A DNA stretch of 64,000 bases from an uncultured Paracoccaceae bacterium (GTDB lineage Bacteria; Pseudomonadota; Alphaproteobacteria; Rhodobacterales; Rhodobacteraceae). Where the stretch lies: the NCBI GenBank assembly GCA_947492825.1, contig CANLNT010000002.1, forward strand, positions 62,001-126,000, read 5' to 3'. Both the position numbers and the translations under genes were made by a program. This document shows positions 8,861-19,367 of the stretch, in pieces. Within the stretch, counting starts at the first letter, position 1. The number at the start of each line of letters is the position of its first letter. The notes beneath the pieces were generated by a model, which ran no database searches, was not told where the DNA came from, and saw only the letters and a program-made list of their open reading frames with translations.

Positions 8861-8883
8861 TGCACTTCATTCGTTGGAGTGCA
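8861..8883. promoter_or_regulatory. LysR-type operator upstream of the LysR gene
   Basis: A perfect inverted repeat TGCACT-N11-AGTGCA lies 11 bases before the LysR start codon. This matches the T-N11-A geometry of LysR-regulator boxes and its position suggests autorepression. Confidence 0.6.
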
Positions 8884-8972
8884 GTTTTGTCGCTCAATCC
8901 CGGCAGGAATGGGGCATATGCCTGACAATATCGGGGTTATGTCGGGACTGGTGCGGGAAAAGAAACAGAAAA

Positions 8973-8987
8973 GCCCGGATTTTGGGC
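8973..8987 (-). terminator. probable intrinsic terminator of fadH
   Basis: On the minus strand a short GCCC/GGGC hairpin (extendable by a G-T pair) with a seven-base A-rich loop is followed by TTTTCTGTTTCTTTT. It lies about 50 bases after the fadH stop. The stem is short, so the call is moderate. Confidence 0.45.
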
Positions 8988-9036
8988 CATCCCGTTAACC
9001 TTTATTAACAAATTGCGAACAGAATGGCCGCTGTTT

Positions 9037-11109
<2,073 letters not shown>

Positions 11110-11157
11110 TCATCCGGAACGTCAGGTCATTCCGAAAAGATGTGCGCAAATCGTTGG

Positions 11158-12285
11158 CTAATCTACGACGACAAAACGCGACTTCAGCAAGGCCTCGGCG
11201 TATTCATCGGTGGCCGTGCTGTCGTACACCACACCGCCACCTACGTTTAGGCGCGCGGACTGGTCGCCTGTCACGGTCAGCGTGCGAATAGCCACGTTGA
11301 ATTCCATCGCGCCATCAGGGGCAATCCACCCGATTGCGCCGCAATAGGCCCCGCGCGGCTGCGCTTCGACTTCTTGAATGATCTGCATCGCGCGCACCTT
11401 GGGCGCACCCGTCACGGACCCGCAAGGGAAGAGCGCGTGAAACAGTTCTGACAGGGTTGTGCCTGCACAAAGCTGCGATGTGATGGTCGATGTCATTTGG
11501 TGCACGGTTGCGAAGCGTTCGACCGCGAAAAGGTCCGGGACTTTGACGCTGCCGACCTCTGACACCCTGCTCATGTCGTTGCGCAGAAGATCCACGATCA
11601 TCAGGTTTTCAGCGCGGTTCTTTTCGGATGCCTGCAATGCTGCGCGTAGGGCATCATCCTCGGCCGGTGTGACCCCGCGCGGCGCGGTGCCTTTCATTGG
11701 ACGGGTGGTCAACTTGCCATCAGCGGTCAGGGAAAAGAACAGCTCGGGCGAGCGCGACAAAAGCACAGCACCCCCCAGATCAACATAGGCACCATAAGGC
11801 ACAGGCTGGCGCGCGCGCAGGTGCGCATAGAGTGCCGCGGCGCTACCGTCGAAGGTGGTCAGCAGCGGAAATGTCAGGTTGGCCTGATAGATGTCACCGG
11901 CGGCAATATAGTCGTAGACCACCGCAAAGGCCTGAGCATAGCGGAACTGATCCCATTGGGGCACAGGTTCCGTGCATGGTGCAGGTTCGGTCAAATCTTC
12001 TGGTGTCGACAGCGGCGCGTCAAACACGCCAAACTGCAGCAACGGGCCATCGCGGTCGTCGGGCATCAGGTCGCGCAGCTTGGACGAGGCCAGATACCCG
12101 AATTCATAGGCCACATGCCCCGCCAGCCAAAAACCATCTGCCTGCGCCTGCTGCATCTGTGCAAAGGCGGGGCTGACATCGTCGGGTGTTGTCGCTGTGA
12201 TGATCCTGCGCGGCGCACGAAAGGTCGTCCCGCCGGCCAGCGGTCCGCCGTCAAAGACGACGCAGGGCTTGTCCGCTGGGGTCAA
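11158..12285 (-). CDS. pabB: aminodeoxychorismate synthase component I
   Basis: 375 residues with the chorismate-binding domain. Key segments are GDIYQANLTFPL, LLSRSPELFFS, the PabB-type lysine motif PMKGTAPRG, ENLMIVDLLRNDMSRV, and LFPCGSVTGAPKVRAM. It makes 4-amino-4-deoxychorismate for folate together with a glutaminase (PabA) not seen here. The start is TTG, overlapping the previous stop (TTGA); there is no nearby in-frame ATG, so it is probably translated by coupling to the Dabb gene. Confidence 0.92.
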   Translation of the reverse strand: MTPADKPCVVFDGGPLAGGTTFRAPRRIITATTPDDVSPAFAQMQQAQADGFWLAGHVAYEFGYLASSKLRDLMPDDRDGPLLQFGVFDAPLSTPEDLTEPAPCTEPVPQWDQFRYAQAFAVVYDYIAAGDIYQANLTFPLLTTFDGSAAALYAHLRARQPVPYGAYVDLGGAVLLSRSPELFFSLTADGKLTTRPMKGTAPRGVTPAEDDALRAALQASEKNRAENLMIVDLLRNDMSRVSEVGSVKVPDLFAVERFATVHQMTSTITSQLCAGTTLSELFHALFPCGSVTGAPKVRAMQIIQEVEAQPRGAYCGAIGWIAPDGAMEFNVAIRTLTVTGDQSARLNVGGGVVYDSTATDEYAEALLKSRFVVVD

Positions 12286-12575
12286 AAGTCCGCAGCGATC
12301 CGCATGTCGCGCAGCGGGCGCACGATTTCAATCGCGCGCTGATAAAGCGGATGGGCCTTATAAGCCTGCAACGCGGCATCATCTGCAAACTCTGCATAGA
12401 CCACCACATCAATTTCGTCTGAGAGCTGGTCAACACGGCTGTTCGGGACAACCTCGAACAGGGATGCATGCGGGATCGACTTGAGCAGCGTTAACCCTTC
12501 GACAATCCGTGCGACATTGGTCTTGTTGCGGGCGCTGAACAGCACAACGTGGCGGATAAAGGTTCTGTCGGTCAA
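12282..12575 (-). CDS. Dabb (stress-responsive alpha/beta barrel) domain protein
   Basis: 97 residues from a TTG start with AGGA eight bases upstream. The frame continues upstream without a better start, and homology-like sequence begins at FIRHVVLFSARN, the standard Dabb opening (IRHVVLF). The ferredoxin-like fold usually dimerises; some members are cyclases, most are uncharacterised. It is coupled to pabB by a TTGA overlap. Confidence 0.8.
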   Translation of the reverse strand: MTDRTFIRHVVLFSARNKTNVARIVEGLTLLKSIPHASLFEVVPNSRVDQLSDEIDVVVYAEFADDAALQAYKAHPLYQRAIEIVRPLRDMRIAADF

Positions 12576-12858
12576 AGCAGGTCCTGCGATTCTATGCGAG
12601 GTGTCACGGCAATTTCCATGTGCCGCACCCGGTGAGGACTTGCAATGGTGCGATGGGTCGCAGCGTTTTTCAGGTCTTGGCCACATCCAGACACACAGAC
12701 ACGAGTGGAGCAAAAAAATTCAGGTGTCCGTGTCGCTGAAAGTTTTGCGGAAAAGCACATGCTTTATAAAACCGGCAAATATTTGCGGGTCGGCCATATT
12801 CAGACTGACAGCCGTTGGATGACTGCATCTCTGGTGTCCAACAAGGTGCGTTCGCGGG
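12576..12858. other. intergenic region upstream of the Dabb-pabB pair
   Basis: A stretch of 283 bases between the 128-residue hypothetical gene and the Dabb start, both read on the minus strand. It should hold the Dabb-pabB promoter. I see AT-rich patches (an A7 run near 12714 and TTTATAAAA near 12771) but no convincing promoter pair, and no credible coding frame. Confidence 0.4.
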
Positions 12859-13245
12859 CTACTGGGTCTCGACGCAGTGGCGGCGGAACGCCTTTTTCAG
12901 CATATCAAGCTCGGCGCGCATCAGGTCAATCTCGGCGCGGATATCCTCGCCCAGCGCCTCGCCCGCCATGACGGCAAAGCTGCTGAGTACCTCACCGGTG
13001 GCCCGGTCGGCGATCACGAAGGTTTGCACACCGTCGGCGATCCGGTCTGCAGGAAGGGCAAAGCGCACTTGCCAAACCTCACCATCCTCGGTCACGTCAG
13101 GGCCCGGCACCTCTTCACCCATATGGGTCGCCACAAGGTCCGGGGTACCGTCGACCAAACCATGCAGCTCTCCCTGCCAGACACCCGCGGTCAGCGACGT
13201 CTTGGTCAGTATCACTTGACCGGACTGTTGCGTGTCTTTGGCCAT
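12859..13245 (-). CDS. conserved-looking hypothetical protein, 128 residues
   Basis: Not recognised. The protein is acidic and soluble, with a beta-rich N-terminal part (VILTKTSLTAGVWQGELHG; VWQVRFALPADRIADGVQTF) and a helical C-terminus (IRAEIDLMRAELDMLKKAFRRHC) that looks like a short coiled coil. The ATG overlaps the preceding stop by one base (TGATG), so it is translated with the 257-residue gene upstream and the two products may interact. Confidence 0.72.
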   Translation of the reverse strand: MAKDTQQSGQVILTKTSLTAGVWQGELHGLVDGTPDLVATHMGEEVPGPDVTEDGEVWQVRFALPADRIADGVQTFVIADRATGEVLSSFAVMAGEALGEDIRAEIDLMRAELDMLKKAFRRHCVETQ

Positions 13246-14018
13246 CAAAGTTCTGCCCTTGGATACCGACAAAATGTCAGGTCGCGCATGGTGATCTGGT
13301 TCATCTCGGGGCCTTCAAAGATCAGGTCAAGCCACATCTTGTCGATCCGTTTCTCGTTCAATTCCGAATAGGCCAGGTCAAATTCTACCACGGATTCAGG
13401 CAGATTGATCGGTATTTCCAGCGTCACCTGTTCGGTATTCGGGCCGTGCTTGACGTTCAGGCGGCCAAACACCTCGACCTCTTTTTCGGCCTCGATAATC
13501 GTCGAGACACGGATCAGATGCCGGCGTCGCATGCCGTCAACCGCGTCATTTGGAAAATTCAGCACCAGCGACAGAAAGCTGCCGTCAAAGCCAAAGACAT
13601 CCATGCGCAGGGCGAATGGGGCCAGGTCTTCTTCGCGTGTATTGCGCAGCTGGCGCATCGTCAGTTCCGAGACAGAGCAATCGTGGAACAGGTGCATTTC
13701 GTCGCCAAAAGGCGTCTTGCTGGGGACGGCAGCGATACCTTTGGGCGTGACCGGGCCGCGCCAGACCTGCGGGCGCCAGGACCACAGCGTGCCGCCAGGC
13801 CGGTTAAACGCATTTGACCCGATCCGTGGCAGGGCAAGGCGGCCATCAGCGACATGCACCAATTGGTCAAGACGGCCTTTCAACTGACGCGCTTGCTGGC
13901 GTTGGTCTTTCAGTTGCGACAATTCGGCTGTTTCGGCCGCGCGCACCGCCGCCGTCCAGCGACGCAAGCTGCGCCGATGGGAAATGCGGTCAAGCAAGGA
14001 CTGTGTGTTGCGTGCCAT
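13245..14018 (-). CDS. DUF6478-like protein of Rhodobacterales (tentative)
   Basis: 257 residues. A basic N-terminal helix (RRSLRRWTAAVRAAETAELSQLKDQRQQARQ region) leads into a beta-rich body with GTLWSWRPQVWRGP, FHDCSVSELTMRQLRNTREED, and LVLNFPNDAVDGMRRRHLIRV. I recall this architecture as a Rhodobacterales family now listed as DUF6478, but could not check. The ATG at 14018 fits the N-terminal helix. It forms a two-gene unit with the 128-residue protein. Function unknown. Confidence 0.7.
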   Translation of the reverse strand: MARNTQSLLDRISHRRSLRRWTAAVRAAETAELSQLKDQRQQARQLKGRLDQLVHVADGRLALPRIGSNAFNRPGGTLWSWRPQVWRGPVTPKGIAAVPSKTPFGDEMHLFHDCSVSELTMRQLRNTREEDLAPFALRMDVFGFDGSFLSLVLNFPNDAVDGMRRRHLIRVSTIIEAEKEVEVFGRLNVKHGPNTEQVTLEIPINLPESVVEFDLAYSELNEKRIDKMWLDLIFEGPEMNQITMRDLTFCRYPRAEL

Positions 14019-14114
14019 TGCGTTCTTTGCTGTTTGCAGCGGCGGCACCGCCCCAGTGCGCACCGTTGTCCTTTTCCTATACCTGCCAAATTGTTGCCAA
14101 AAAGGAAACAGTTG

Positions 14115-14738
14115 TCAGCTATCTGCTTGGATTTCCGTGGCGTTCGCGGATTGCAGCGCGAGGATTGATTGCCGCAGCAGCGCATCCCCCACCGACACGC
14201 TCAGCGGGGCATCGGCCAACCCACGCAAGCTGACCGTCACCAATCGACCCGAAAGGTCAAGAAACCCGCGCCATTCGGTGGGCTGGGTGCCTGCAATGGG
14301 CGGCGGGTTGGTATCATCAAAGAAGACAGTGACCACCCCGCCTGATGCGCGCGTGCGGCGCACGGTGATTGCGCCTGCATCGCCCGTGGCACTGAGCAAG
14401 GCAGCGCCTGCATCACCTTTCAGGAAGGCCTCGAACACCGGCTCGGATCCAGCCACGGATGCCGTGCCCGCATCGCCGACCTGCACGGTTATCAGTGCCA
14501 GCCCCGGCACACCCGGCCCCTCGCCCGTCAACAAAACGCAGGGCGCCAGAATGGCAAAGCCATCGCGCGTGCGGCTGGCGCGGGGATCGACGCAGAAATT
14601 GTCCGGTCCGGTGGCCGTGACCGCGCCGCCCGCAAGGGCAATGGAGGTCATGCCACCATCGCCTGCCAGGTTCCCGATACCACCACAGCCCGCCATCGTT
14701 AGCGCAATGGCAATGGCCCCTCCCAGTCGCGAGAACAC
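14115..14738 (-). CDS. putative lipoprotein
   Basis: From the GTG at 14738 the 207-residue product begins with an 18-residue lipoprotein signal ending in a lipobox-like LTMAGC; the cysteine would be lipidated. The mature part is glycine/alanine-rich with beta-strand character and no recognised domain. The GTG lies four bases after the ilvD stop; an alternative GTG at 14771 would overlap ilvD and spoil the short signal peptide. Probably cotranscribed with ilvD. Confidence 0.65.
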   Translation of the reverse strand: MFSRLGGAIAIALTMAGCGGIGNLAGDGGMTSIALAGGAVTATGPDNFCVDPRASRTRDGFAILAPCVLLTGEGPGVPGLALITVQVGDAGTASVAGSEPVFEAFLKGDAGAALLSATGDAGAITVRRTRASGGVVTVFFDDTNPPPIAGTQPTEWRGFLDLSGRLVTVSLRGLADAPLSVSVGDALLRQSILALQSANATEIQADS

Positions 14739-14742
14739 GAGG

Positions 14743-16476
14743 TCAGAGGTCCATATAGATGTGCTTTTCACCCTTGGCGCCCGGGTGCGTCACCGCGCCC
14801 TGACGGGTGTTGCCGACCAGTTGGGCATATTTCCACAGCGCACCGCTGGCATAGATCGTCTCACGCGGGCCTTTCCAATCGGCTTTGCGGCTTTCCAGCT
14901 CTTCTGCAGTCAGATCAACCGACAGCTCTCCGGTTGTCGCATCGAGCGTAATGACATCACCATTGCGCAAATGGGCAATCGGCCCGCCATGTGCGGCCTC
15001 TGGTCCAACGTGACCGACGCAGAACCCGCGGGTCGCGCCCGAGAAACGGCCGTCAGTGATCAGCGCCACCTTCTTGCCCATGCCCTGACCGGACAGGGCT
15101 GCGGTGGTCGCCAGCATCTCGCGCATGCCCGGGCCACCTGCAGGGCCTTCGTTGCGGATGACGATGACTTCGCCTTCCTCATACTCGCGCGCCTTCACAG
15201 CCTCAAATGCGTCTTCTTCACATTCAAAGATGCGGGCCGGGCCGACAAAGCGCTGCTCCTGCGTGGACATGCCCGCGACCTTCACGATGGCACCTTCGGG
15301 GGCAAGGTTGCCCTTAAGCCCCACAACACCACCGGTTTTGGTGATCGGCTCTTCGACGGGATAGATCACGCGGCCATCAGCCTCGCCTTTGATCATGTCC
15401 AGCTCTTCGCCCATTGTCCGACCGCTGGCGGTCATGCAATCCTCGTGGATCAGACCGGCCTTGCGCAGTTCCTTCATCACCACAGGCACACCGCCCGCCT
15501 CGTAAAGGTCTTTGGCCACATACTGACCGCCGGGCTTGAGATCGACGAAATAGGGCGTGTCGCGGAAAATTTCGCAAACGTCGAACAGGTCGAAATCGAT
15601 CCCCGCCTCTGCCGCGATGGCGGGCAGGTGCAGACCGGCATTGGTGGACCCCCCGGTGCAGGCCACCACGCGGGCGGCATTTTCCAGCGATTTGCGCGTC
15701 ACGATATCGCGGGCGCGGATGTTCTTTTCGATCAGGTGCATCACTGCCTCGCCAGAAGCGATGCCGTATTGGTCACGCGACTCGTAAGGGGCTGGCGCGC
15801 CAGAGGAATTCAGAAGCGCAAGGCCGACGGCCTCGGACACGCAGGCCATTGTGTTGGCGGTAAACTGACCGCCACAGGCCCCGGCAGAGGGGCAGGCCAC
15901 CCGTTCCAGCACCTCAAGCTCTGCATCCGACATATTGCCGGCCTGATGCTTGCCGACAGCTTCGAATACGTCCTGCACGGTGACGTCCTTGCCGTCCAGA
16001 CGGCCCGGAAGGATCGACCCACCGTAGATAAAGACTGACGGCGTGTTCAGACGCACCATTGCCATCATCATACCCGGCAGCGACTTGTCACAGCCCGCAA
16101 GGCCGACGATTGCGTCATAGCAATGGCCGCGCATCGTCAGTTCGACCGTGTCCGCAATCGCCTCACGCGAGGCGAGCGAGGACCGCATCCCTTCATGGCC
16201 CATCGCGATCCCGTCGGTGACGGTGATGGTGGTGAACTCGCGCGGCGTGCCGCTGCCCTTCTTGACGCCCAGCTTCACGGCCTGTGCCTGACGGTTCAGC
16301 GCAATGTTACAAGGTGCCGCTTCGTTCCAGCAGGTCGCCACGCCAACCCATGGCTGTTTGATCGCCTCTTCATCCAGTCCCATCGCGTAGAAATAGGACC
16401 GGTGCGGCGCGCGCGCGGGCCCTTCGGTGACGTGACGGCTTGGCAGGTTGGACTTGTCGACTGGGCCCTTGAGCAT
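14743..16476 (-). CDS. ilvD: dihydroxy-acid dehydratase
   Basis: 577 residues, standard length. It converts 2,3-dihydroxy-3-methylvalerate and 2,3-dihydroxyisovalerate to 2-keto acids in branched-chain amino acid synthesis. The Fe-S ligand region ([13 protein letters not shown]), [32 protein letters not shown] and the C-terminal [20 protein letters not shown] are all intact. GGAGG sits seven bases before the ATG. It diverges from the CPBP protease gene at 16587. Confidence 0.96.
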   Translation of the reverse strand: MLKGPVDKSNLPSRHVTEGPARAPHRSYFYAMGLDEEAIKQPWVGVATCWNEAAPCNIALNRQAQAVKLGVKKGSGTPREFTTITVTDGIAMGHEGMRSSLASREAIADTVELTMRGHCYDAIVGLAGCDKSLPGMMMAMVRLNTPSVFIYGGSILPGRLDGKDVTVQDVFEAVGKHQAGNMSDAELEVLERVACPSAGACGGQFTANTMACVSEAVGLALLNSSGAPAPYESRDQYGIASGEAVMHLIEKNIRARDIVTRKSLENAARVVACTGGSTNAGLHLPAIAAEAGIDFDLFDVCEIFRDTPYFVDLKPGGQYVAKDLYEAGGVPVVMKELRKAGLIHEDCMTASGRTMGEELDMIKGEADGRVIYPVEEPITKTGGVVGLKGNLAPEGAIVKVAGMSTQEQRFVGPARIFECEEDAFEAVKAREYEEGEVIVIRNEGPAGGPGMREMLATTAALSGQGMGKKVALITDGRFSGATRGFCVGHVGPEAAHGGPIAHLRNGDVITLDATTGELSVDLTAEELESRKADWKGPRETIYASGALWKYAQLVGNTRQGAVTHPGAKGEKHIYMDL

Positions 16477-16586
16477 GGCTGATCCTCCGGAAAACTGTTG
16501 CAGAACGGTCTAATTGGCGGGCAGTGCTGACACAAGCCGAAACGCGGCCCGTTGCAGAGCGGTGGGATCGCTGCCTAGGGTGCCCC

Positions 16587-17471
16587 ATGCGCCGTCCCGA
16601 TCCTTATCCGCTGCACCGGCATTTCGTGGCCCCCGCAGCCGCCCGGCGCAACCTGTGGCTGGTACTGCTGGTCGTGGTCGGGTTCGAGCTGGTGTTCGAG
16701 GCGACGCCCTATATCTTTACCCCCTATTCAGGGCCTGGCCGGATCACGGTAACGCCACTTGATACGCTAGTCGAATTTGCCGCCTTCATCATCCCCTGCA
16801 TTGCGTTGCTGGTACTGGTCCGGCTGATCCACAAACGCGGGTTCTTTAGCCTGACCGGGCCGCACCAGCAGGCATGGCGCGATCTGCGGCGCGTTACCAT
16901 TGCGGTGGGGTTGGTGCTGTTGATCCAGGAACCGCTGCGCCTGTCGGGCGAGTGGGACTATTTCGCGCGGATTCGCCCGCTGGACCAATGGGCCGTGATG
17001 CTACCCTTTGCCTTTGTCGCCCTGCTAATTCAGGTCGGCACTGAAGAGCTCTATTTTCGCGGCTACCTGCAACAGCAGATGGGTGCATTGTCAGACAGCC
17101 GCTGGGTCTGGATGGTGCTGCCATCGGCGTTCTTTGGGCTGGCCCATTATGTCAATGGCGTCACACCTGTCGAAGGTACGGTCTGGGCGATCTGGGCCAT
17201 GGCGCTTGGGCTGGCCTGTGCCGATCTGACCGCGCGCACCGGCACTATCGGGGCCGCTGTGGGACTGCATCTGGCCAACAACGCCTTTGCCCTGCTGGTA
17301 ACTGCAGTTGAAGACTGGCCCGCCTCTGGTCTGGCGCTGTGGCTTTACCCTTACCAAAACCCCTGGTCTTATACCGATCCCTCTGCCGCGGCTGCGATGA
17401 TCGACCTGACCTTGTCAGTTACGGGCATCTGGGTGATGTGGCTCGCCGCGCGCGTGGCGGTCCGGCGCTAG
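16587..17471 (+). CDS. CPBP-family intramembrane metalloprotease
   Basis: 294 residues with about eight hydrophobic segments. The CAAX-protease/bacteriocin-processing motifs are complete: EELYFRGYL (EExxxR, glutamate pair near residue 155), FFGLAHY (FxxxH) and GLHLANN (HxxxN). ABI/CPBP proteins cleave within the membrane; roles range from prenyl-protein processing to peptide immunity. The ATG at 16587 has AGGG seven bases upstream. Its stop is three bases from the end of the convergent RTX gene. Confidence 0.88.
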   Translation: MRRPDPYPLHRHFVAPAAARRNLWLVLLVVVGFELVFEATPYIFTPYSGPGRITVTPLDTLVEFAAFIIPCIALLVLVRLIHKRGFFSLTGPHQQAWRDLRRVTIAVGLVLLIQEPLRLSGEWDYFARIRPLDQWAVMLPFAFVALLIQVGTEELYFRGYLQQQMGALSDSRWVWMVLPSAFFGLAHYVNGVTPVEGTVWAIWAMALGLACADLTARTGTIGAAVGLHLANNAFALLVTAVEDWPASGLALWLYPYQNPWSYTDPSAAAAMIDLTLSVTGIWVMWLAARVAVRR

Positions 17472-17474
17472 CAG

Positions 17475-19331
17475 TCAGGCAAAGATGAAGTCGTCCTCGG
17501 AAAAGTCATGTCTTCTCGGAATAAACATGCCACCAAAGAAGATGTACTCATCGCCCAGATCGACCCGCAATTGACCATTGTCCAACGTCTCGAACCTCAA
17601 GTCGTCAAAATCAAGGGAGGGCCCGAAGGCGGCCAGATTGATGACGTCGCCACTGAACCAGTCCTCGATGACGTCGTCCGATCCATCCTTTATCAAAACC
17701 AACTCGTCGGTGCCGGCCTTGCCAGACAATGTGTCAAATCCTGCGCCATCGATGATCCGATCATCACCTTTTCCACCAAACAGCCGATCATTGCCTGAGC
17801 CGCCGTAGATGATGTCACGTCCGTATCCACCGACAATTTGGTCGTGCCCGTTGCCGCCGGTGATCCGGTCAAAGCCGTCGCCACCGTCGATCCAATCATC
17901 ACCGTTCTGGCCGTGAATGATGTCATTGCCGTGTTCCGCGCGGACCCTGTCCGCGCCATTTCCGCCATAGATCGTGTCGAACCCGAAACCACCAATGATA
18001 GAGTCGTTTCCTATACCGCCGTACGCCAAATCGTTCCCGGTTCCCCCCACCAAGATATCGGCGCCACGGTCACCCTTGAGAGTATCGAAGCCCGCCCCGC
18101 CTACCAAGACATCGTCACCTTCAAGGCCCCTCAACTTGTCGGCACCGGTCAGCCCGTCGAGCGTATTATCACGTCCGTCTCCGCGAATTATGTCCCTGCC
18201 CGCTGTACCCGTGATGTCTCTTGCGACACCTGGCACAAATACAAATGATTCGAGCCCGGTATCTGTCGCGACAGTAATGACAGCCTTACCGTCCTTCACG
18301 ACGACTTCGATATCGCGGACCGTCCCGTCCAGCCGTCCCTTGCGACCTGCGTTTGTAAAGGTGGAATCGCTCTCGACCTCAAAAACAGTGATCTTGTCAC
18401 CGCCTGTCACGACAAACCCTCGGTCACCAATCTCAAAGGTTTCGATCTCTTCTGCTGCCCACGATTTCGAACCTTCGTTTGAGTCGATGTGGGACTCCAG
18501 AATTCGATAAGGCACACCAACGCCGTAGCTGAAACTTCGCAATCCATCGAGCGGATTGGTCGTGATGACAAAATGCTCGCCTTTGACATCGACGGCTTGC
18601 ATGTCGGTCGCGATCTTCTCTGCTGGCAGACTTCCTGATCCGCTTAGGTTCTTGTTGCGCGGGTCCAACCCAACCGGATCAAATCGGAGTCCTTTGATCC
18701 GACCGGAATCATCGCTCAAGTAGAAAAAGGTGGGGTTTTCATCATCGGTCAGCAAGAACAGCTCATCGGCCGCTCGCGACTTCAGGTGGTATTCGCTTCT
18801 GAATGCCTCTCCAGTCGAAGTGAGATAAGTCACCACAAGTTGGTCTTTTGAAGCGGCCCCAAGATCATACAACTGAAAAATCAAAGAGTCCGAGGTGGTC
18901 TCGCGCACGCGACCATCCAACTGGATGTCCGCTCCCAGATCTCTGTAGTAAAAAATATTGAGAGATGGTGTGCCGTCTGAGGACAACTCGAACAGGTGAG
19001 TCCCGCTATATCGGCTTTCCAACGTGTCGTGCGCAAAGTGCCCGGTAGCGACCAAAAAGGTTTCTCCGGTTTGATACGTCACCGTGGTCAGGCCTGAAGG
19101 GCGTTCATGGTCATGTGACTCTAGGTAGAAGCCATCGTCCAAATCGCCTGCATTGAAGCTCTGCCCGACATACTTCACATCGCCCCGCGCCAAAACGCGG
19201 TAGACACCGATCCCGCCCAAAGGATCATTCGATTGCGTATAGAGATAGTTTCGTGTTCCAATTTGAACCGTTTCCATCGTTCGTATTTCACCGATGGTGA
19301 CATCAATTTGTGAAGTCCGATCCAATCCCAT
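17475..19331 (-). CDS. RTX (haemolysin-type Ca-binding) repeat protein 1
   Basis: 618 residues, acidic, without a Sec signal. Residues 1-370 form a beta-rich module shared with the neighbouring paralogue (IETFEIGDRGFVVTGGDKITVFE near 296-318). Residues about 374-545 (bases about 17697-18212) are glycine/aspartate nonapeptide repeats of the GGxGxDxhx type that fold into a calcium beta-roll. The last residues (DFIFA) resemble type I secretion ends. It is probably exported by a TolC-dependent ABC system, none of which is encoded here. It is 36 bases downstream of RTX protein 2, in the same direction. Confidence 0.88.
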   Translation of the reverse strand: MGLDRTSQIDVTIGEIRTMETVQIGTRNYLYTQSNDPLGGIGVYRVLARGDVKYVGQSFNAGDLDDGFYLESHDHERPSGLTTVTYQTGETFLVATGHFAHDTLESRYSGTHLFELSSDGTPSLNIFYYRDLGADIQLDGRVRETTSDSLIFQLYDLGAASKDQLVVTYLTSTGEAFRSEYHLKSRAADELFLLTDDENPTFFYLSDDSGRIKGLRFDPVGLDPRNKNLSGSGSLPAEKIATDMQAVDVKGEHFVITTNPLDGLRSFSYGVGVPYRILESHIDSNEGSKSWAAEEIETFEIGDRGFVVTGGDKITVFEVESDSTFTNAGRKGRLDGTVRDIEVVVKDGKAVITVATDTGLESFVFVPGVARDITGTAGRDIIRGDGRDNTLDGLTGADKLRGLEGDDVLVGGAGFDTLKGDRGADILVGGTGNDLAYGGIGNDSIIGGFGFDTIYGGNGADRVRAEHGNDIIHGQNGDDWIDGGDGFDRITGGNGHDQIVGGYGRDIIYGGSGNDRLFGGKGDDRIIDGAGFDTLSGKAGTDELVLIKDGSDDVIEDWFSGDVINLAAFGPSLDFDDLRFETLDNGQLRVDLGDEYIFFGGMFIPRRHDFSEDDFIFA

Positions 19332-19367
19332 ATTGAGTTCCTTTTGATTACTTCAAGCGAGCGTTCA

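Noticed and set aside
8994-9009. GTTAA-N6-TTAAC inverted repeat between fadH and the LysR gene
   Set aside because: Looks like a CtrA site but the spacing is six, not seven, and it lies downstream of fadH, so it was not called.
13984-16038. 684-codon open frame on the plus strand opposite ilvD
   Set aside because: It is a shadow of ilvD and the lipoprotein gene caused by high GC at third positions; no ribosome site or domain.
17697-18212. tandem repeats in DNA that might suggest a CRISPR or satellite
   Set aside because: The periodicity (27 bases) is that of RTX nonapeptide codons and the units are not identical.
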